Made by a program: the position numbers and the translations under genes. The notes beneath the pieces are model-generated. The model was not told where the DNA came from, did not search any database, and worked only from the letters and a program-made list of their open reading frames with translations. Shown in pieces: positions 19,108 through 31,800 of a DNA stretch of 36,908 nucleotides. Source of the DNA: an uncultured Verrucomicrobiales bacterium (GTDB taxonomy: Bacteria; Verrucomicrobiota; Verrucomicrobiia; Limisphaerales; Palsa-1400); the NCBI GenBank assembly GCA_903898185.1, contig CAIUEN010000451.1, positions 1 through 36,908 of the forward strand, given 5' to 3'. Every line of letters begins with the position of its first letter. The stretch's first letter is position 1.

Positions 19108-19178
19108 CCTCCGGCCTGCCGGTTTGCGGGGCTCAGCCCCCTCGACACATCTTCCTCCAGAGCAAGTCAGCAATTCTC
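19108..19178 (-). repeat. Partial copy of the repeat at 36154-36224 (inverted)
   Basis: 71-bp match to the reverse complement of 36154-36224 with about 5 differences. Confidence 0.85.
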
Positions 19179-19190
19179 TTCGTGATTTCA

Positions 19191-21593
19191 TTACTTGGTT
19201 CTCAATGCCAGAGGCAGAACTTCTGACAAAGTTCGCGCAAAATGGACGGTCATTTTGTCGCGGACCTCCGCAGGCACTTCAAGCCAGTCATTGCGGTTCT
19301 GATCGGGCAAAATCACCTGTTTGAGACCCGAACGAGCCGCCGCCATCACCTTTTCTTTGATGCCTCCCACGCGCAGAATTCTGCCGCGCAAGCTGATCTC
19401 GCCCGTCATGGCGACGTCCGAGCGCACGATGCGACCGCTCAAGAGCGAAGCCAGGGCGACTGCGATGGTCACGCCCGCGCTGGGACCGTCCTTGGGGGTG
19501 GCGCCGGCGGGCACATGGATGTGAATATCGCGTTTGTCGTGTCCGCTGAAATCGATGTTTAGTTCCTTCGCTTTGCTTCGCAGCAAGCTCAACGCGGTCT
19601 GTGCGCTTTCCTTCATCACTTCGCCCAGCGACCCTGTCAAAATCAAGCTGCCATGTCCGGGCATCTTGGTGGCTTCAATGAAAAGAATTTCACCGCCGAC
19701 CGGCGTCCAGGCGAGCCCAATGGCAATGCCAAGATCGACAATGCGCTCCGCAAGCTCGGAAACAAACGGGGCCGGCCCAAGGTAATCTGAGAGTTCTTTT
19801 GGCGTGATGGCCACCGACTCATCAAGGGAGTGACCCACGCTGACAAGCTTGCGGGCGGCTTTGCGTGTTAACGCCGCGATTTCGCGGTCGAGTTGACGCA
19901 CGCCCGCTTCGCGCGTGTAGTCTTGGATTAGCTTCTTCAGTGTGGCGTCCGGGAGCTTAAGCTGTTTCTTCTGAAGACCGTGTTCCTCAATAACCCGCGG
20001 AACCAAGTGCCGCCTGGCAATCTGGAGCTTCTCGGCAGCCGTGTAGCTGGGGAGTTCGATCACCTCCAAGCGGTCGCGCAAAGCAGGGTGGACCGGGTCA
20101 AGCCAGTTGGCCGTGGTGATGAACAATACCCGCGACAAATCATAAGGCATGTCCAGGTAATAGTCGGTAAAGGAGTTGTTTTGGGCGGGATCAAGCACCT
20201 CAAGCAGCGCTGCGGCAGGGTCGCCGCGATAATCGGAGCCGACCTTGTCCAGTTCATCCAGCAAAATAACGGGATTGCTCGATTCAGCGCGCCGGAGCGT
20301 CTGAATAATTCTGCCGGGCAGCGCCCCGACATACGTGCGCCGGTGTCCGCGAATCTCAACTTCATCACGCATGCCGCCCAAGGCAATGCGCGCAAACTTG
20401 CGACCAAGCGAGTCGGCCACACTCTTGCCCAGCGACGTTTTTCCAACTCCCGGTGGTCCCACAAGGCACAAAATCGGACCTTTCAACTGCTGCTTCAATT
20501 TGATGACGGCGAGAAACTCAAGCAACCGGTCCTTGACCTTGGCGAGACCGAAATGGTGGCGGTCGAGCAATTGCGCGGCGTCTTCGATGTTAAACTGGTC
20601 TTTGGTAAACTTGGTCCAAGGCAGGTTGATCAGCCAATCAAGGTAGTTGCGCGTCATGGTGTATTCCGCGACCGCTGGCGGCATCTGCTGGAGCCGATCC
20701 AATTCCTTAAGCGCAACTTTCCTGGGTTCCTCGGGCAGATTGTTCTGTTCGATCAACTCGCGTAATTGCTTGGCTTCGGCGGCACCCGGATCGGACTCTC
20801 CCAATTCGCGTTGAATCGCTCGAATTTGCTCGCGCAAATAGAACTCGCGCTGGTTATTGGAGAGCGAGGTTACGACATCATTTTGAATCTTGGAACCCAG
20901 CCGGAGCACCTCCAATTCGCGGCTCAAAAGCGGCAGCAACCGCACCAATCGCGTTTTGACGGATGGGATTTCGAGCAGGTGTTGGCGTTCTTCCAGGCTC
21001 AGATTGAGATTGCCGGCAATCAAGTCAGACAAGCGGGCCGGATCCTCGGTGTTCAATGCCGCCACTTTGACCTGTTCGGAAAGGGCGGGCAAGAGTTTGA
21101 CGATTTCCTGATACTCGCGCTCAGCGTTGCGCGCCAAGGCAGTCATTTCGATGGAGTCCTCGACTTCGTCACTAAGTTTCTCGATTCGCGCGATCAAATA
21201 CGGCTTTTCGGCGGTAAATTCGACAATGTGAAAACGGCGCAGTCCCTCGACCAGCAGGCGAACCGTGTTGTCGGGAAACTTGAGCATCTTTAACACCCGC
21301 GCGGCACAGCCGTGAGGCCAAAGCTCGGCAGGGCCGGGATTGTCATTCTCCGGGTTGCGCTGCAACACCAGCCCGAGAAATCGGTCTCCAGCAACAACAT
21401 CGTCAATTAACCGGATGCTCTGTGCTGTTTCCACCAACAACGGCGTGACCGTGCCCGGGAAGATGACGATGTCGGAAAGGCCGAGAATAGGCAGGCACTC
21501 AGGAAGAGCATTAGACCAGGTTTTTGTGCCCGACGGGTCAGAGCTTCCCGTGGTGCCGAGAATATGGATTAGTTCGGATTCCGGTGTGGGCAT
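19191..21593 (-). CDS. lon: Endopeptidase La (Lon protease)
   Basis: 800 aa; [60 protein letters not shown]; catalytic [11 protein letters not shown]. Confidence 0.97.
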   Translation of the reverse strand: MPTPESELIHILGTTGSSDPSGTKTWSNALPECLPILGLSDIVIFPGTVTPLLVETAQSIRLIDDVVAGDRFLGLVLQRNPENDNPGPAELWPHGCAARVLKMLKFPDNTVRLLVEGLRRFHIVEFTAEKPYLIARIEKLSDEVEDSIEMTALARNAEREYQEIVKLLPALSEQVKVAALNTEDPARLSDLIAGNLNLSLEERQHLLEIPSVKTRLVRLLPLLSRELEVLRLGSKIQNDVVTSLSNNQREFYLREQIRAIQRELGESDPGAAEAKQLRELIEQNNLPEEPRKVALKELDRLQQMPPAVAEYTMTRNYLDWLINLPWTKFTKDQFNIEDAAQLLDRHHFGLAKVKDRLLEFLAVIKLKQQLKGPILCLVGPPGVGKTSLGKSVADSLGRKFARIALGGMRDEVEIRGHRRTYVGALPGRIIQTLRRAESSNPVILLDELDKVGSDYRGDPAAALLEVLDPAQNNSFTDYYLDMPYDLSRVLFITTANWLDPVHPALRDRLEVIELPSYTAAEKLQIARRHLVPRVIEEHGLQKKQLKLPDATLKKLIQDYTREAGVRQLDREIAALTRKAARKLVSVGHSLDESVAITPKELSDYLGPAPFVSELAERIVDLGIAIGLAWTPVGGEILFIEATKMPGHGSLILTGSLGEVMKESAQTALSLLRSKAKELNIDFSGHDKRDIHIHVPAGATPKDGPSAGVTIAVALASLLSGRIVRSDVAMTGEISLRGRILRVGGIKEKVMAAARSGLKQVILPDQNRNDWLEVPAEVRDKMTVHFARTLSEVLPLALRTK

Positions 21594-21620
21594 GCTGTTT
21601 GGATAATTGGTACCGTTAAA

Positions 21621-22034
21621 TCAGGGTGTTTTATCCTCGGGCGCGGATACCGGGATTGTCTTGGAAGAATTGGGCTGATGGGGAATGTCAATCCGCAGGA
21701 ACCCGTTTAGGTAAGCGGCGCGAGCTTGCTTCAAATTGTAACCGGACGGGATCTCAATGACGCTTTGGAACGGGCCATAATTGATTTCCATGACCAGAAA
21801 CTTGCATTTTGTGGCCCGGCAATCATCAGGCCGTTGGCCGCTGACCTTGATGCGATGACCCTCAATGGTGAGCTCTAGATCCTCCCGGCGCATTCCAGCC
21901 AGTTCGACCTTGATGACCAGCCCAGAATCGGCGATGTAAACGTCCGTGTTCGGAATCCAATGAGCTTCGGTTTCCTTACCCGTTTGAGCCAGGCGGGGCT
22001 TTGAAAAGTGCAATGACGAACTGGTTTTTTGCAT
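21621..22034 (-). CDS. Hsp20/alpha-crystallin family protein
   Basis: WIPNTDVYIADSGLVIKVELAGMRREDLELTIEGHRIKVSGQR. Confidence 0.88.
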   Translation of the reverse strand: MQKTSSSLHFSKPRLAQTGKETEAHWIPNTDVYIADSGLVIKVELAGMRREDLELTIEGHRIKVSGQRPDDCRATKCKFLVMEINYGPFQSVIEIPSGYNLKQARAAYLNGFLRIDIPHQPNSSKTIPVSAPEDKTP

Positions 22035-22084
22035 CGTAACTACCCATCAATCGTAACCTACTCGCATTAACGGCGCAAGTGACA

Positions 22085-23023
22085 TTACGCCGCTACTTCT
22101 TGCGGCTTGCCGCCGTTGATCAGGAAAAGCACGGCCATGCGCACGGCCAGTCCATTGGTTACCTGCTCAAGGATGACCGAACGCTTGCAATCGGCGATTT
22201 CGCTGTCGATTTCCACGCCACGGTTGATCGGACCGGGATGCATGATCAAAGCGTCCGGCTTGGTACGGTCCATGCGGGCGCGGGTCAGGCCAAAAAGACT
22301 CGTGTATTCATTGAGGCTCGGGAACATCGTTTGGCGCTGGCGCTCGTGCTGGATGCGCAAAAGATTGATAATATCCGCGTCCTTGATGGCTTCTTCAACG
22401 CTGTAGGTGACCCGGCATCCCATTTTCTCAAACACCTTAGGTACCAGCGTCGATGGTCCGCAGAGCGTCACGTTGGCCCCCAGTTTGGTTAACGCCCAGA
22501 TATTCGAGCGCGCGACGCGGCTGTACAAAATGTCGCCCAGGATGGTCACGTTCAAGCCTGCAATCCGTCCCTTTTTTTCGCGTATGGTGAAAGCATCAAG
22601 CAGCGCCTGCGTGGGGTGTTCATGAGCGCCATCCCCGGCGTTGACGACGCTGGCGTTGAGAAAACGCGAAAGGAAATGAGGAGCGCCGCTGGCGCTGTGA
22701 CGAATGACGATGAAATCCGCGTTAAGAGCCTCGAGATTACGCGCAGTGTCCTTGAGTGTCTCGCCTTTCTTGAGCGACGATGCCTCGGCTGTGAAATTAA
22801 TGACGTCGGCGCTGAGGCGTTGCTCCGCTAATTCAAAACTGATCCGCGTGCGTGTCGAGGGCTCGACAAACAGGTTGATCACCGTCTTGCCGCGCAAGGC
22901 GGGGACTTTCTTGATCGCGCGGGTGCCGACCGCCTTGAATGCCCGAGCTGTGTCGAGAACGGTGTTGAGTTCGTCGGCGTCAAGCGATTCGATATCCAGA
23001 AGGTGCTTTCGATTCCAAGCCAT
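22085..23023 (-). CDS. pyrB: Aspartate carbamoyltransferase catalytic subunit
   Basis: [51 protein letters not shown]. Confidence 0.96.
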   Translation of the reverse strand: MAWNRKHLLDIESLDADELNTVLDTARAFKAVGTRAIKKVPALRGKTVINLFVEPSTRTRISFELAEQRLSADVINFTAEASSLKKGETLKDTARNLEALNADFIVIRHSASGAPHFLSRFLNASVVNAGDGAHEHPTQALLDAFTIREKKGRIAGLNVTILGDILYSRVARSNIWALTKLGANVTLCGPSTLVPKVFEKMGCRVTYSVEEAIKDADIINLLRIQHERQRQTMFPSLNEYTSLFGLTRARMDRTKPDALIMHPGPINRGVEIDSEIADCKRSVILEQVTNGLAVRMAVLFLINGGKPQEVAA

Positions 23024-23048
23024 GTTGGTTGCGGGGAGATAATGGTGA

Positions 23049-23579
23049 TTACTGGTCTTTGCGAACCAGGGTTACTTCATCCTTGCCCCCATCTTCGCTG
23101 AAATTGACCAAAATTTGTTCAGTGAGAGCGGTGGGGACGTTCTTGCCGACAAAATCAGCTTTGATTGGCAGTTCGCGATGCCCGCGGTCCACCAGCACAG
23201 CCAGTTGAATTCGCTTGGCGCGGCCGAAATCATTGAGCGCATCCAAAGCGGCCCGGGTCGTGCGCCCGCTGAAGATAACGTCATCGACAATAACGACCGT
23301 CTGGCCGGTGACGTTAAACGGGATCACGGTAGGCTGAATGACTGGGGGGATGGCTTGGCCGACGTCGTCGCGGTGCATCGTGATATCCAAGCTTCCCACC
23401 AATACAGGTTGTCCCCAGATCGCGGTCAAAGATACTGCCAGGCGTTGCGCCAGGATAATCCCGCCACGCTGAATTCCTATCAGCACGGCGCTACGGTTGC
23501 GCTCGGCGATCTCATGGGCGATGCGGGTCAACGCTCTGTGAATGGCCGCGCCATCCAAAATGACGGTGTGCTCAGGCAT
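23049..23579 (-). CDS. pyrR: Bifunctional pyr regulator / uracil phosphoribosyltransferase PyrR
   Basis: [53 protein letters not shown]. Confidence 0.94.
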   Translation of the reverse strand: MPEHTVILDGAAIHRALTRIAHEIAERNRSAVLIGIQRGGIILAQRLAVSLTAIWGQPVLVGSLDITMHRDDVGQAIPPVIQPTVIPFNVTGQTVVIVDDVIFSGRTTRAALDALNDFGRAKRIQLAVLVDRGHRELPIKADFVGKNVPTALTEQILVNFSEDGGKDEVTLVRKDQ

Positions 23580-23599
23580 GGCAAACGATTAAGTTGTTT

Positions 23600-23696
23600 G
23601 TAACTGTTCACTTAGCATAGGCACCCTGCCCGTGCTCCTCTTTGCGGCAAGCATCAGCAAGACGCTAATTTCTCCTTCTGACCTGAACACAGTTAC
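23600..23696 (-). repeat. GTAACT-bounded repeat element, copy A
   Basis: gtaactgttcac...gaacacagttac; aligns over its length with the reverse complement of 24086-24181. Confidence 0.85.
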
Positions 23697-23698
23697 GG

Positions 23699-23926
23699 TT
23701 AATTATTATTTCCAACGGGATGCTGCTGACGTCTCTTGCGCCATCTGGCGCGGTGCTTGATGATCCAGTCTGTCAGCGCCCGTTCAAATCCAATATCATA
23801 ACCCGCTTTTTCGGATTCGATCCACTTGTGTCTCAATATCTCCTCACGCTCCGCCTGGAATTCTCGATATAAAGAAGAATTCTTTACCAAATCGTTGGCA
23901 TTTGTGCCATCAAATGTTGTTGACAT
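23699..23926 (-). CDS. Hypothetical protein (75 aa)
   Basis: MSTTFDGTNANDLVKNSSLYREFQAEREEILRHKWIESEKAGYDIGFERALTDWIIKHRARWRKRRQQ; plausible soluble small protein with a basic C-terminus. Confidence 0.65.
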   Translation of the reverse strand: MSTTFDGTNANDLVKNSSLYREFQAEREEILRHKWIESEKAGYDIGFERALTDWIIKHRARWRKRRQQHPVGNNN

Positions 23927-24085
23927 AAACTCAGCCTTCTCTGTTCATACCTTATGACCAAGCAAACTAGCCCCTTTCGCCAATGGAATCAATTAGTAAT
24001 TAGGGGGTTTAATGACAATTTCACTGGGTATGTCCTATAAGTGTATGTACTCGTCCCATCAAATAAACCACAGTGATCGCTATTT

Positions 24086-24181
24086 GTAACTATTCAGCTC
24101 AGAGGGAGAAATTAGCGTCTCGCTGACGCTCGCCGGAGCGAGGGGCGCAGGCAAGGATGCCTACGCTACGTGAATAGTTAC
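24086..24181 (+). repeat. GTAACT-bounded repeat element, copy B
   Basis: gtaactattcagctcagagggagaaattagcgtctcgctgacgctcg...gtgaatagttac. Confidence 0.85.
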
Positions 24182-24183
24182 CG

Positions 24184-25227
24184 CTATTTAATGTTCGTTC
24201 GCAACCTGCGAGCGATTTCAATGAACGCCTGGCTTGGCGCGCCGGAAGGATTGCTCATGACCACCGGCAGACCTTGGTCGCCCCCGATGCGGATATCCAT
24301 GAAAAGCGGAATTTCCCCCAAGAACGGCACGTTTTTGCGCCGGGCTTCGAGTTGTCCCCCTCCGTGCCCGAATATTTCGACCCGTTCGCCGCCGGGAGTG
24401 GTGAAGTAGCTCATGTTTTCCACAATCCCCAGAATCGGCACACTTACTTTCTCGAACATGGCAGCCCCCTTGCGCACCACACTCAGGGAAGCTTCTTGCG
24501 GGGTGGTGACAATCAAGCCTCCGTCCAGCGGCACTGTTTGGCAGACCGTCAATTGGGCGTCGCCAGTGCCGGGCGGCAGATCGATCAGCAGGTAATCCAA
24601 TTCGCCCCACTCGACCTCAGTCAGAAACTGCTGAATGGTCTTCATGATCATTGGCCCCCGCCATATCACCGGGGCGTCGCCGTCGATCAAGAAACCGATG
24701 CTCATGAGTTTAATCCCGTGCTTTTGGGGTGGAACCATCTTCTGCGCCTCGCTCAGAGTGGGGCGTTCGTTGGTTCCCATCATGAGAGGAATACTGGGAC
24801 CGTATATGTCGCAATCGAGCAATCCGACCTTCGCCCCGAGGTGTGCCAGGGCACATGCCAGGTTAACTGATACGGTGGACTTGCCGACGCCCCCTTTGCC
24901 GCTGGCCACGGCCACCACATGAGCAATGCCAGGAATCCGGCTCTGGTTTGTCCACGGATTCTGCGCCGCCGCTGCTGGAGAAACGGACTGAGTTTTCACC
25001 TCCACTTCGACACGCTGCACGCCGGGCAGCTTCCCCAGGACATTTTTGATCTCGGTTTTGATCTGAGCTTCGGCCTGGCCACTATTGGACGTGAGCAGAA
25101 GCTGCGCGGAAACCTTGTCGCCTTCGACTGTCACATTGCGGACAATGCCAAAGGACACAATATCCCTTGAGTAACCGGGATATTTTACCGCTTTAAGCGC
25201 ATTGAGTATGGTTTCCTGAGTTTGCAT
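24184..25227 (-). CDS. Mrp/ApbC-NBP35 family P-loop ATPase (iron-sulfur carrier)
   Basis: AVASGKGGVGKSTVSVNLACALAHLGAKVGLLDCDIYGPSIPLMMG; VIWRGPMIMKTIQQFL; LPPGTGDAQLT. Confidence 0.95.
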   Translation of the reverse strand: MQTQETILNALKAVKYPGYSRDIVSFGIVRNVTVEGDKVSAQLLLTSNSGQAEAQIKTEIKNVLGKLPGVQRVEVEVKTQSVSPAAAAQNPWTNQSRIPGIAHVVAVASGKGGVGKSTVSVNLACALAHLGAKVGLLDCDIYGPSIPLMMGTNERPTLSEAQKMVPPQKHGIKLMSIGFLIDGDAPVIWRGPMIMKTIQQFLTEVEWGELDYLLIDLPPGTGDAQLTVCQTVPLDGGLIVTTPQEASLSVVRKGAAMFEKVSVPILGIVENMSYFTTPGGERVEIFGHGGGQLEARRKNVPFLGEIPLFMDIRIGGDQGLPVVMSNPSGAPSQAFIEIARRLRTNIK

Positions 25228-25816
25228 GAGAATTTCGCTCGCCGAAGTAGAATGTAATCAACGGATCGCTATGCGGCAAGGCGGGATGTTGCGCCCCAGC
25301 AATTCTCATTATGCCAAGCAAGCAAGAATACCCAATATCGAACAAGGAATTTCCAATAATGAAGTAGGAAGCCATCAAACCGAGAATCCCAAATTTGTTG
25401 ATAAACTTGATGTTGCGTATGAGTTATTTATTCAAACGAAAAAAATCGCATTCTTGGTATGCTCGCTGGCAGGTGAAGGCAAGGAGCATGTTGTCTCCAC
25501 CAAACGCAGTGACCGCGCCCAAGCTGCCGCCCAGTTGCTGCGTCTGGAAGCCGACACCCCAGTGATCGATACCGCATTTCTAAACTGCCATTGAGTCGGG
25601 TCTGGAGGCGGTCAAGGCAATGCGGGTGCGTGACAGGAAAGTGAGCCTTCCCCTGTTTGGCAGTTATACTTTGAATGGGCAACAATGTTATTTTTGCGCC
25701 AAGAACAATGGATGATCTTACCCGTTTGCAGTAAATATGGATATTCGTTTCCGTGTATTGCGTGGTTCCTGTTTCTTATCTTGTTAATGGGTCTGCTTTA
25801 TGCTAGAATGATATGA

Positions 25817-28800
25817 GTGATAAATCGAGATGTCGGCATCTTTGGAGCTTTGGTCGTTGGGCTTTTGTTTTTTGCGTTGGATGCCAACGCCTTCCGAAAG
25901 CCAGATAAAGCCCCATTGCCGGATATGGATGTCCGGCAGAAGGCTGGGACAAATTTGCCGCCAACGGAGCGCAAGGCGTCTCTTGCTCACATGCAATCGC
26001 TCCAGCCGGGGGTGAAAACATCGTTTGATCCGTTGATCGACTCTCCCCGACTGGTGGCGTCTGCGGAATCATTCCTAAGCGGCAGGGACGGCTCGGGGCG
26101 TGCGATTTCACCCGAAGTGGCGGCCCGGTTTGCGAACGACCCGAATGGCCCTACCAAAGCGTTTCTTGAAGAGCACCACGGGCTTTTTGGTCATGGATCG
26201 GAGGTTTTGCCGCAGGCGCGCATCAAGCGCGATTATGTTTCGGCTCACAATGGTTTGCGCACGACAGCATGGGAGCAGCAGGTCGGTGGCATAGGCGTGT
26301 TCGAAGGACTGCTGGTTTCCCACACGACTCGGAACGGCGAGTTGGTCAATATATCGAGTCGATTTCTGCCAAAGACCTTTGAGGCAGTCGCAGCGGGAAC
26401 TCCAAGATCGGCGGCGGTTCCAAGAAAGTCGGCGTTATCCGCTGCGGAGGCGCTTGTCATCGCCGCCCAAGATGTGGGTGAAAATCTCGCTCTGAGCCAG
26501 GTTTCGAGCGTTGCCGGGCAAGCTGGAGATGCAGAACGGCATGAGACGTTTCGAGCCCCGGCATTGAAAGGTGACGCATACGCCAACCTCACCTGGCTTC
26601 CGATAAGCGCAAAGTCGTTTAGGCTTTCCTGGAAACTGATTTTTGAAAGCCAGTCGCGCCATGAGATGTTTCTGACCTTGGTGGATGCGCAAACGGGAAA
26701 GACGCTGCTGCGCCGGACACTGACACGCCATGCAAGCCCGGCGACTTTTCGTGTCTTTACCGGCGAAAGCCCCACCCCCCTGTCGCCTGGATTCTCCTCG
26801 CCAAACACATCCCAACCGCCACAGGTGTCGCGCGAACTGATCACCCTTGTGGCGCTGGACACCAACGCCTCGCCCGCCGGCTGGATTGACGAGGGCATCA
26901 ACGAATTGCACGGAAATAACGTGAATGCCTACCTGGATCGCGATTCCAGTGACAGCCCGGATTTGCCGCTGACCCAAGGCTCGCCGAACCGTGTGTTTGA
27001 TTTTCCCCTTGATTTGAAACTGAGTCCACGGGCGTACGGTGACGCGTCGGTGGCACAGCTCTTTTATGTCTGTAATTGGTATCACGATAAACTTTACCAA
27101 CTGGGTTTCACAGAAGCGTCCGGCAATTTCCAAAATGACAATTTTGGCCGGGGCGGCTTGGCTGGCGATGCTGTTAACGCCGAAGCCCAGGACGGAAGCA
27201 GTATCAATAATGCAGACTTTTCTCCCGCACCGGATGGGCAGCCGCCGCGAATGCAAATGTATCTCTTCAACGGCCCTTCGCCACGACGGGACGGGACATT
27301 TGACACCGAAATCGTCCTGCACGAATACACGCATGGGTTGACAGACCGGATGGTGGGCGGCGGCATGGGATTAACCACGGTTCAATCGCTCGCGCTGAGC
27401 GAAGGCTGGTCGGATTTTTACGCGCTGGCCCTATTGACCGGCTCGGGAGACGATGTGGACGGCTCTTATCCGATGGCTCCCTACGCCTCGTATCTGCTGG
27501 ATGGGGAAACACAGAATTATTATTATGGAATTCGCAGGTATCCTTACTCGACGGACATGGCAAAAAACCCGTTGACATTCAAGGATATCGATCCCGCTCA
27601 AGCCATCAGCCATTATGGAGCGCCAATGTCTCCCGCTTTCGTTTTCAAGGCAACGGATGCCATTGAAGTACACAACGCCGGAGAGGTCTGGTGCGCCACG
27701 TTATGGGAGGTGAGAGCCGGATTGATCAAGAAATACGGCTGGGCCACTGGAAATCAGCTCGTTCTCCAGTTGGTAACGGACGGTCTGAGACTCTCGCCGC
27801 CAAACCCCAGTTTTGTTGAGGCGCGCGATGCGATCATTCAGGCAGATCGAGTGAATAACGCCGGAGCCAATTACCGGGCGCTTTGGGCCGCGTTCGCCAA
27901 GCGCGGCCTAGGATTCCACGCCTATTCACCGGCAAGCGCTGACACGGCTGGCATCGTGGAGTCGTTCGCCGACGCGGACGACTTGGCGATCACAACCGAC
28001 GGCGAAACCAGCTCCGGACCGGTTGGCGGACCGTTCACAGTTCTATCGCACGAATGGTTGCTCAGCGACAGTGGCGTCAACCCGGTGCCGTGGTCCGCCG
28101 GCACGGCCAGTTCATGGATTACGCTGTCGCAAACCTCCGGCACGCTGATTTCCAACCAACCTCCAGTTTCTGTAAGCGCGTATTTGAACTTGGCGGCATT
28201 GAATTTGACTGCCGGCATTTACACCAATTTCATTCGGTTCACCAACCAAGCTTCGGGCGTCACTCAGTCCCGACAGTTCGTGCTTTATGTTGGCCAGCCC
28301 GATTATTTCGCTGAATCTTTTGACACAACCACCAACGATCTCGCATGGCAGAGTTTTACCTTTACGCCCGACACTTCGCTCAGCGCCTACAACGTCTGCC
28401 GCGCGGACATTATTGATTTTCCCACTGACCCCACCGGCGGAGTTCCCGTGGCCATGAAGGACGACAACTGCGCGACGGTCACTCTTACGGGGAGTCACAA
28501 AGCCGTGTTATACGGAACAGCATCGAGCGCCTTTTACATCGGCAGCAACGGTTACATCACGTTCGGTTCCGGAGATTCCTCGAATGACCAGACCTTCGGT
28601 AATTTGTTCAAGTTTGCGAGGATTGCGCCGTTCCTCGACGACTTGGATCCTGGTACCAACGGCGTGGTTTCCTGGAAGGAGTTGTGCGACCGGGTTGCTG
28701 TGACTTGGAGCAACGTGCCTGAATACGGACTGGGGAACACGAATAGTTTCCAGGTGGAGCTATTCTATGACGGCAGAATCCGGCTGAGCTACCTGCGCAT

Positions 28801-31800
28801 GGATGTCATTCACGGAATCGTCGGGCTCTCGCGCGGAGTCGGCATTCCGTGCAATTTCACGCCCTCGGATTTCTCGGGTTATCGCCGATGCTGCGCGCCA
28901 AATGCCTGGCTGAGCGTGGCGCTTCCCACATCGGTTGTTGAAGGAGTCGGCTCGCTTGTCGGCCAAGGAGCAGTGATGCTATCAAAACCGCTTGCTTATA
29001 ATCTGGCAGTTGCGCTTGCTTCGAGCGACCCCGCCTCGATCACGGTGCCAGTTTGGGTGGTGGTTCCAGCGGGTTTGACAAACGCGGCATTCGACCTGAC
29101 AGTGCCTGACAATACGGTAATCAACGGCCTGCGGACGGTTACAATCACCCCGACAGCGACGGGCTTGGCTGCCATGCCTGGGATCATGCAGGTATCGGAC
29201 AGCAAAACACCGGTTCTGACAGTGAGGCTTCCCTCGATCTCCATAGCAGGATCGGTCGCGCAAGGCCAAGTCGGCATCAGTCCCACACCCTCGTTCAATG
29301 TCGGCGTTAAATTAAGCATGAGCGGTTCGGGTTCGGTTGGGGCGCAGATACCTTCCTGGATTGCCATTCCGGCGGGCCAAACCTCGGCAGTGTTCAATGT
29401 CCAGACAGGCAACACGCCGTTCTCCAATTCCCGATCTCTGATAGTGACAGCTCATGTGGATCAATGGGCTGACGCGTCAGCGGCAATGACGCTGCTTTAC
29501 AGTCAAAGCACCAACCTCACTGTTTCAGTTCCTTCCAACGCGATTGCCGGCAACGGCACGCTTACCAACTACGGATGGCTGGCCCTGAGCAACGCGCTTG
29601 TGAGTTCGTTGACAGTGCCGCTGTTTTCGTCAAGCGCCAATGTGACTGTGCCCGCAAACGTCACCATTCCAGCAGGACGCAAGGGCGTGGCGTTCAATAT
29701 CACCATTGCCGATCACATTGACGGCAGCCAAACGGCGGTGATTTCAGAGGGGCTGACCGGTTCCTCCTCTTCGATTTCTCTTTTGGATGACCAGACGCCG
29801 CTGCCGCCGTCCGTCGTGACGCCGGTGGACGGATCAGCCACCAATTCGTGCGTTGTCAGCTTGACATGGTGTTCGGGGCTGGGCGAAGGACGCGAATTGA
29901 TTGTCAATGGTAATTTCGAGACGGGTGATCTCACCGGTTGGACCCTGGCGGGGAACACAAACGGGAGCTTCGTGATTGAAGATGGAACGGTGAGCCCCGC
30001 CAGCGGAGATAACCCGCCCCCACCCTACGCGGGAGGATACAGCGTGTTGGGCCAGAGGAGCGGCTCTGGCGTTTTCCAAATGAGCCAGGATATTGCGCTT
30101 CCAGCCAAGGCTTCGGTGATCGCCTTGGGATGGACAGACCGGCAGCGGAACTTTGCCGGCTTCACGAATATCAGCCAGCAATTCCGAGTGGAGCTCCGAA
30201 CCACCAACAATGTTTCTTTATGCGCCGTATTCGCCTCAACCAACGGGATTTTCAGCGACTGGACAACGCGCATTTATGATATTTCCAGTTTTCGCGGTCA
30301 GACGCTGCGTCTCTGCTTCATCATCACCGCGGCTATGGCTCCATTGGATGTTTATATTGACAATATCACTGTTCGTGCCGCCAATCCTTCCGCGACACTC
30401 TACGATGTTTACCTCGGAACCAATGCCACGCTGGACGCAGCCCAGTTTCTCGGAACAACCACCAACACAACCTGGCCGGCGGTCACGCTGCCGGTCGGCG
30501 CTGAGTATTGGCAGGTTGTGGCCCGGCGAACCGGTTCGGCTGTATCACCTGTGTGGCGGTTCTCGACCGTGCCCACGGTGTTCTTGAGTAACACAGAAGT
30601 TCTGGAAGGCGCGGCGGGCACAACGACCAACGCGGTTTTTTCGGCAAGCCTCTCCGGTCCCAGCGCCCAGACCATCAGCCTGGCGTATGCGACATCCGAC
30701 GGCACGGCCACAGCGGCAACCGATTACGTGGCAGTTGTGAATGGAACTCTGGTGTTCATGCCGGGTGAGGTCAGCAAAACGATCAGCGTTGCCGTGAACG
30801 GTGACGACATTCCCGAGCAGGACGAAACATTCTGGCTCAACATCACCAGCGCCACCAACGCTCCGCTGGCCACCAACCGCGCGATGTGCGTTATACGCAA
30901 CGACGACCCGTGGCCGGGCGTGGTGGATCGTTTCGTCTGGAGCCAGATACCTTCGCCCCAGGAGGTCGGCGAGCCGTTCCGTGTCAACATTGCTGCGTAT
31001 GACATTTTCGACAATCCGGTGACCAATCTGACCACACTGTTTCTCAGCGGCATCGCGCTGGGGCAGGAGACGAATATTTTGGGCAACCGCACTCCAAGCG
31101 GTTCCGACCATTTCTCCACCTACACGCTCGGCCTGGCTTTTACGCCAGACACGAACATCACCGTCACGCATGCGCGGCATTATGGAGGAGCCAAGGTCTC
31201 CATCTGGACCGAATCACAAACATTGATCGCAAGCGTCTCTGTTCAAAGTGTCGCCGGACAGTGGGTCGAGACTCCATTCTCGTCGCCGGTGCGACTGACA
31301 GCCGGAACGCGCTATCGCGTGGGCGTTTATACCGCCGGCCAGACCTATTCGTGGGTTTCGGATAGTTGGCCGCGAGCGTTTGCCGATGGAACGATTCATC
31401 AGCCGTGCTATTCCTCGACTGACTCGTTTCCGACCAACTCCGCCAGCCGCGGACTTTACCTGGTGGACCTGGGTTACTCGGTGGGTTGGCCTGCGCAGAT
31501 CGCCGTAACTCCGGCTGTAGTCACCAATGTCGCAGATGCTGCCTGGACCGGCACAGTGACAGTGCCGATGCTGGCGACAAACTTTGAGCTGGTGGCCGAC
31601 GACGGCGCGGGCCATCAGACCTGCAGCAACCCTTTTGACACCGTAATTGTCGGCCCCCGCCTTCTGAGCGCCGGGATGTCGTCAAGCGGATTTGTCATCT
31701 CGTGGCCTGCGCCCATCGGGACGTATGTCTTGGAAAGCACCGACAGCCTTGATCCTATGAACTGGCAACCGGTTGCTGAAGCGCCGGTTCAAGTTGGAAA

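Noticed and set aside
19980-20765. 261-aa plus ORF (and 20766-21293)
   Set aside because: Antisense to lon.
25226-25594. 122-aa plus ORF upstream of the protease, and its minus partner 25193-25378 (FIIGNSLFDIGYS)
   Set aside because: The translated region is the phrase repeat aatatcgaacaaggaatttccaat; likely non-coding repeat rather than a gene.
26435-27334. 299-aa minus ORF
   Set aside because: Antisense to the M36-like catalytic region.
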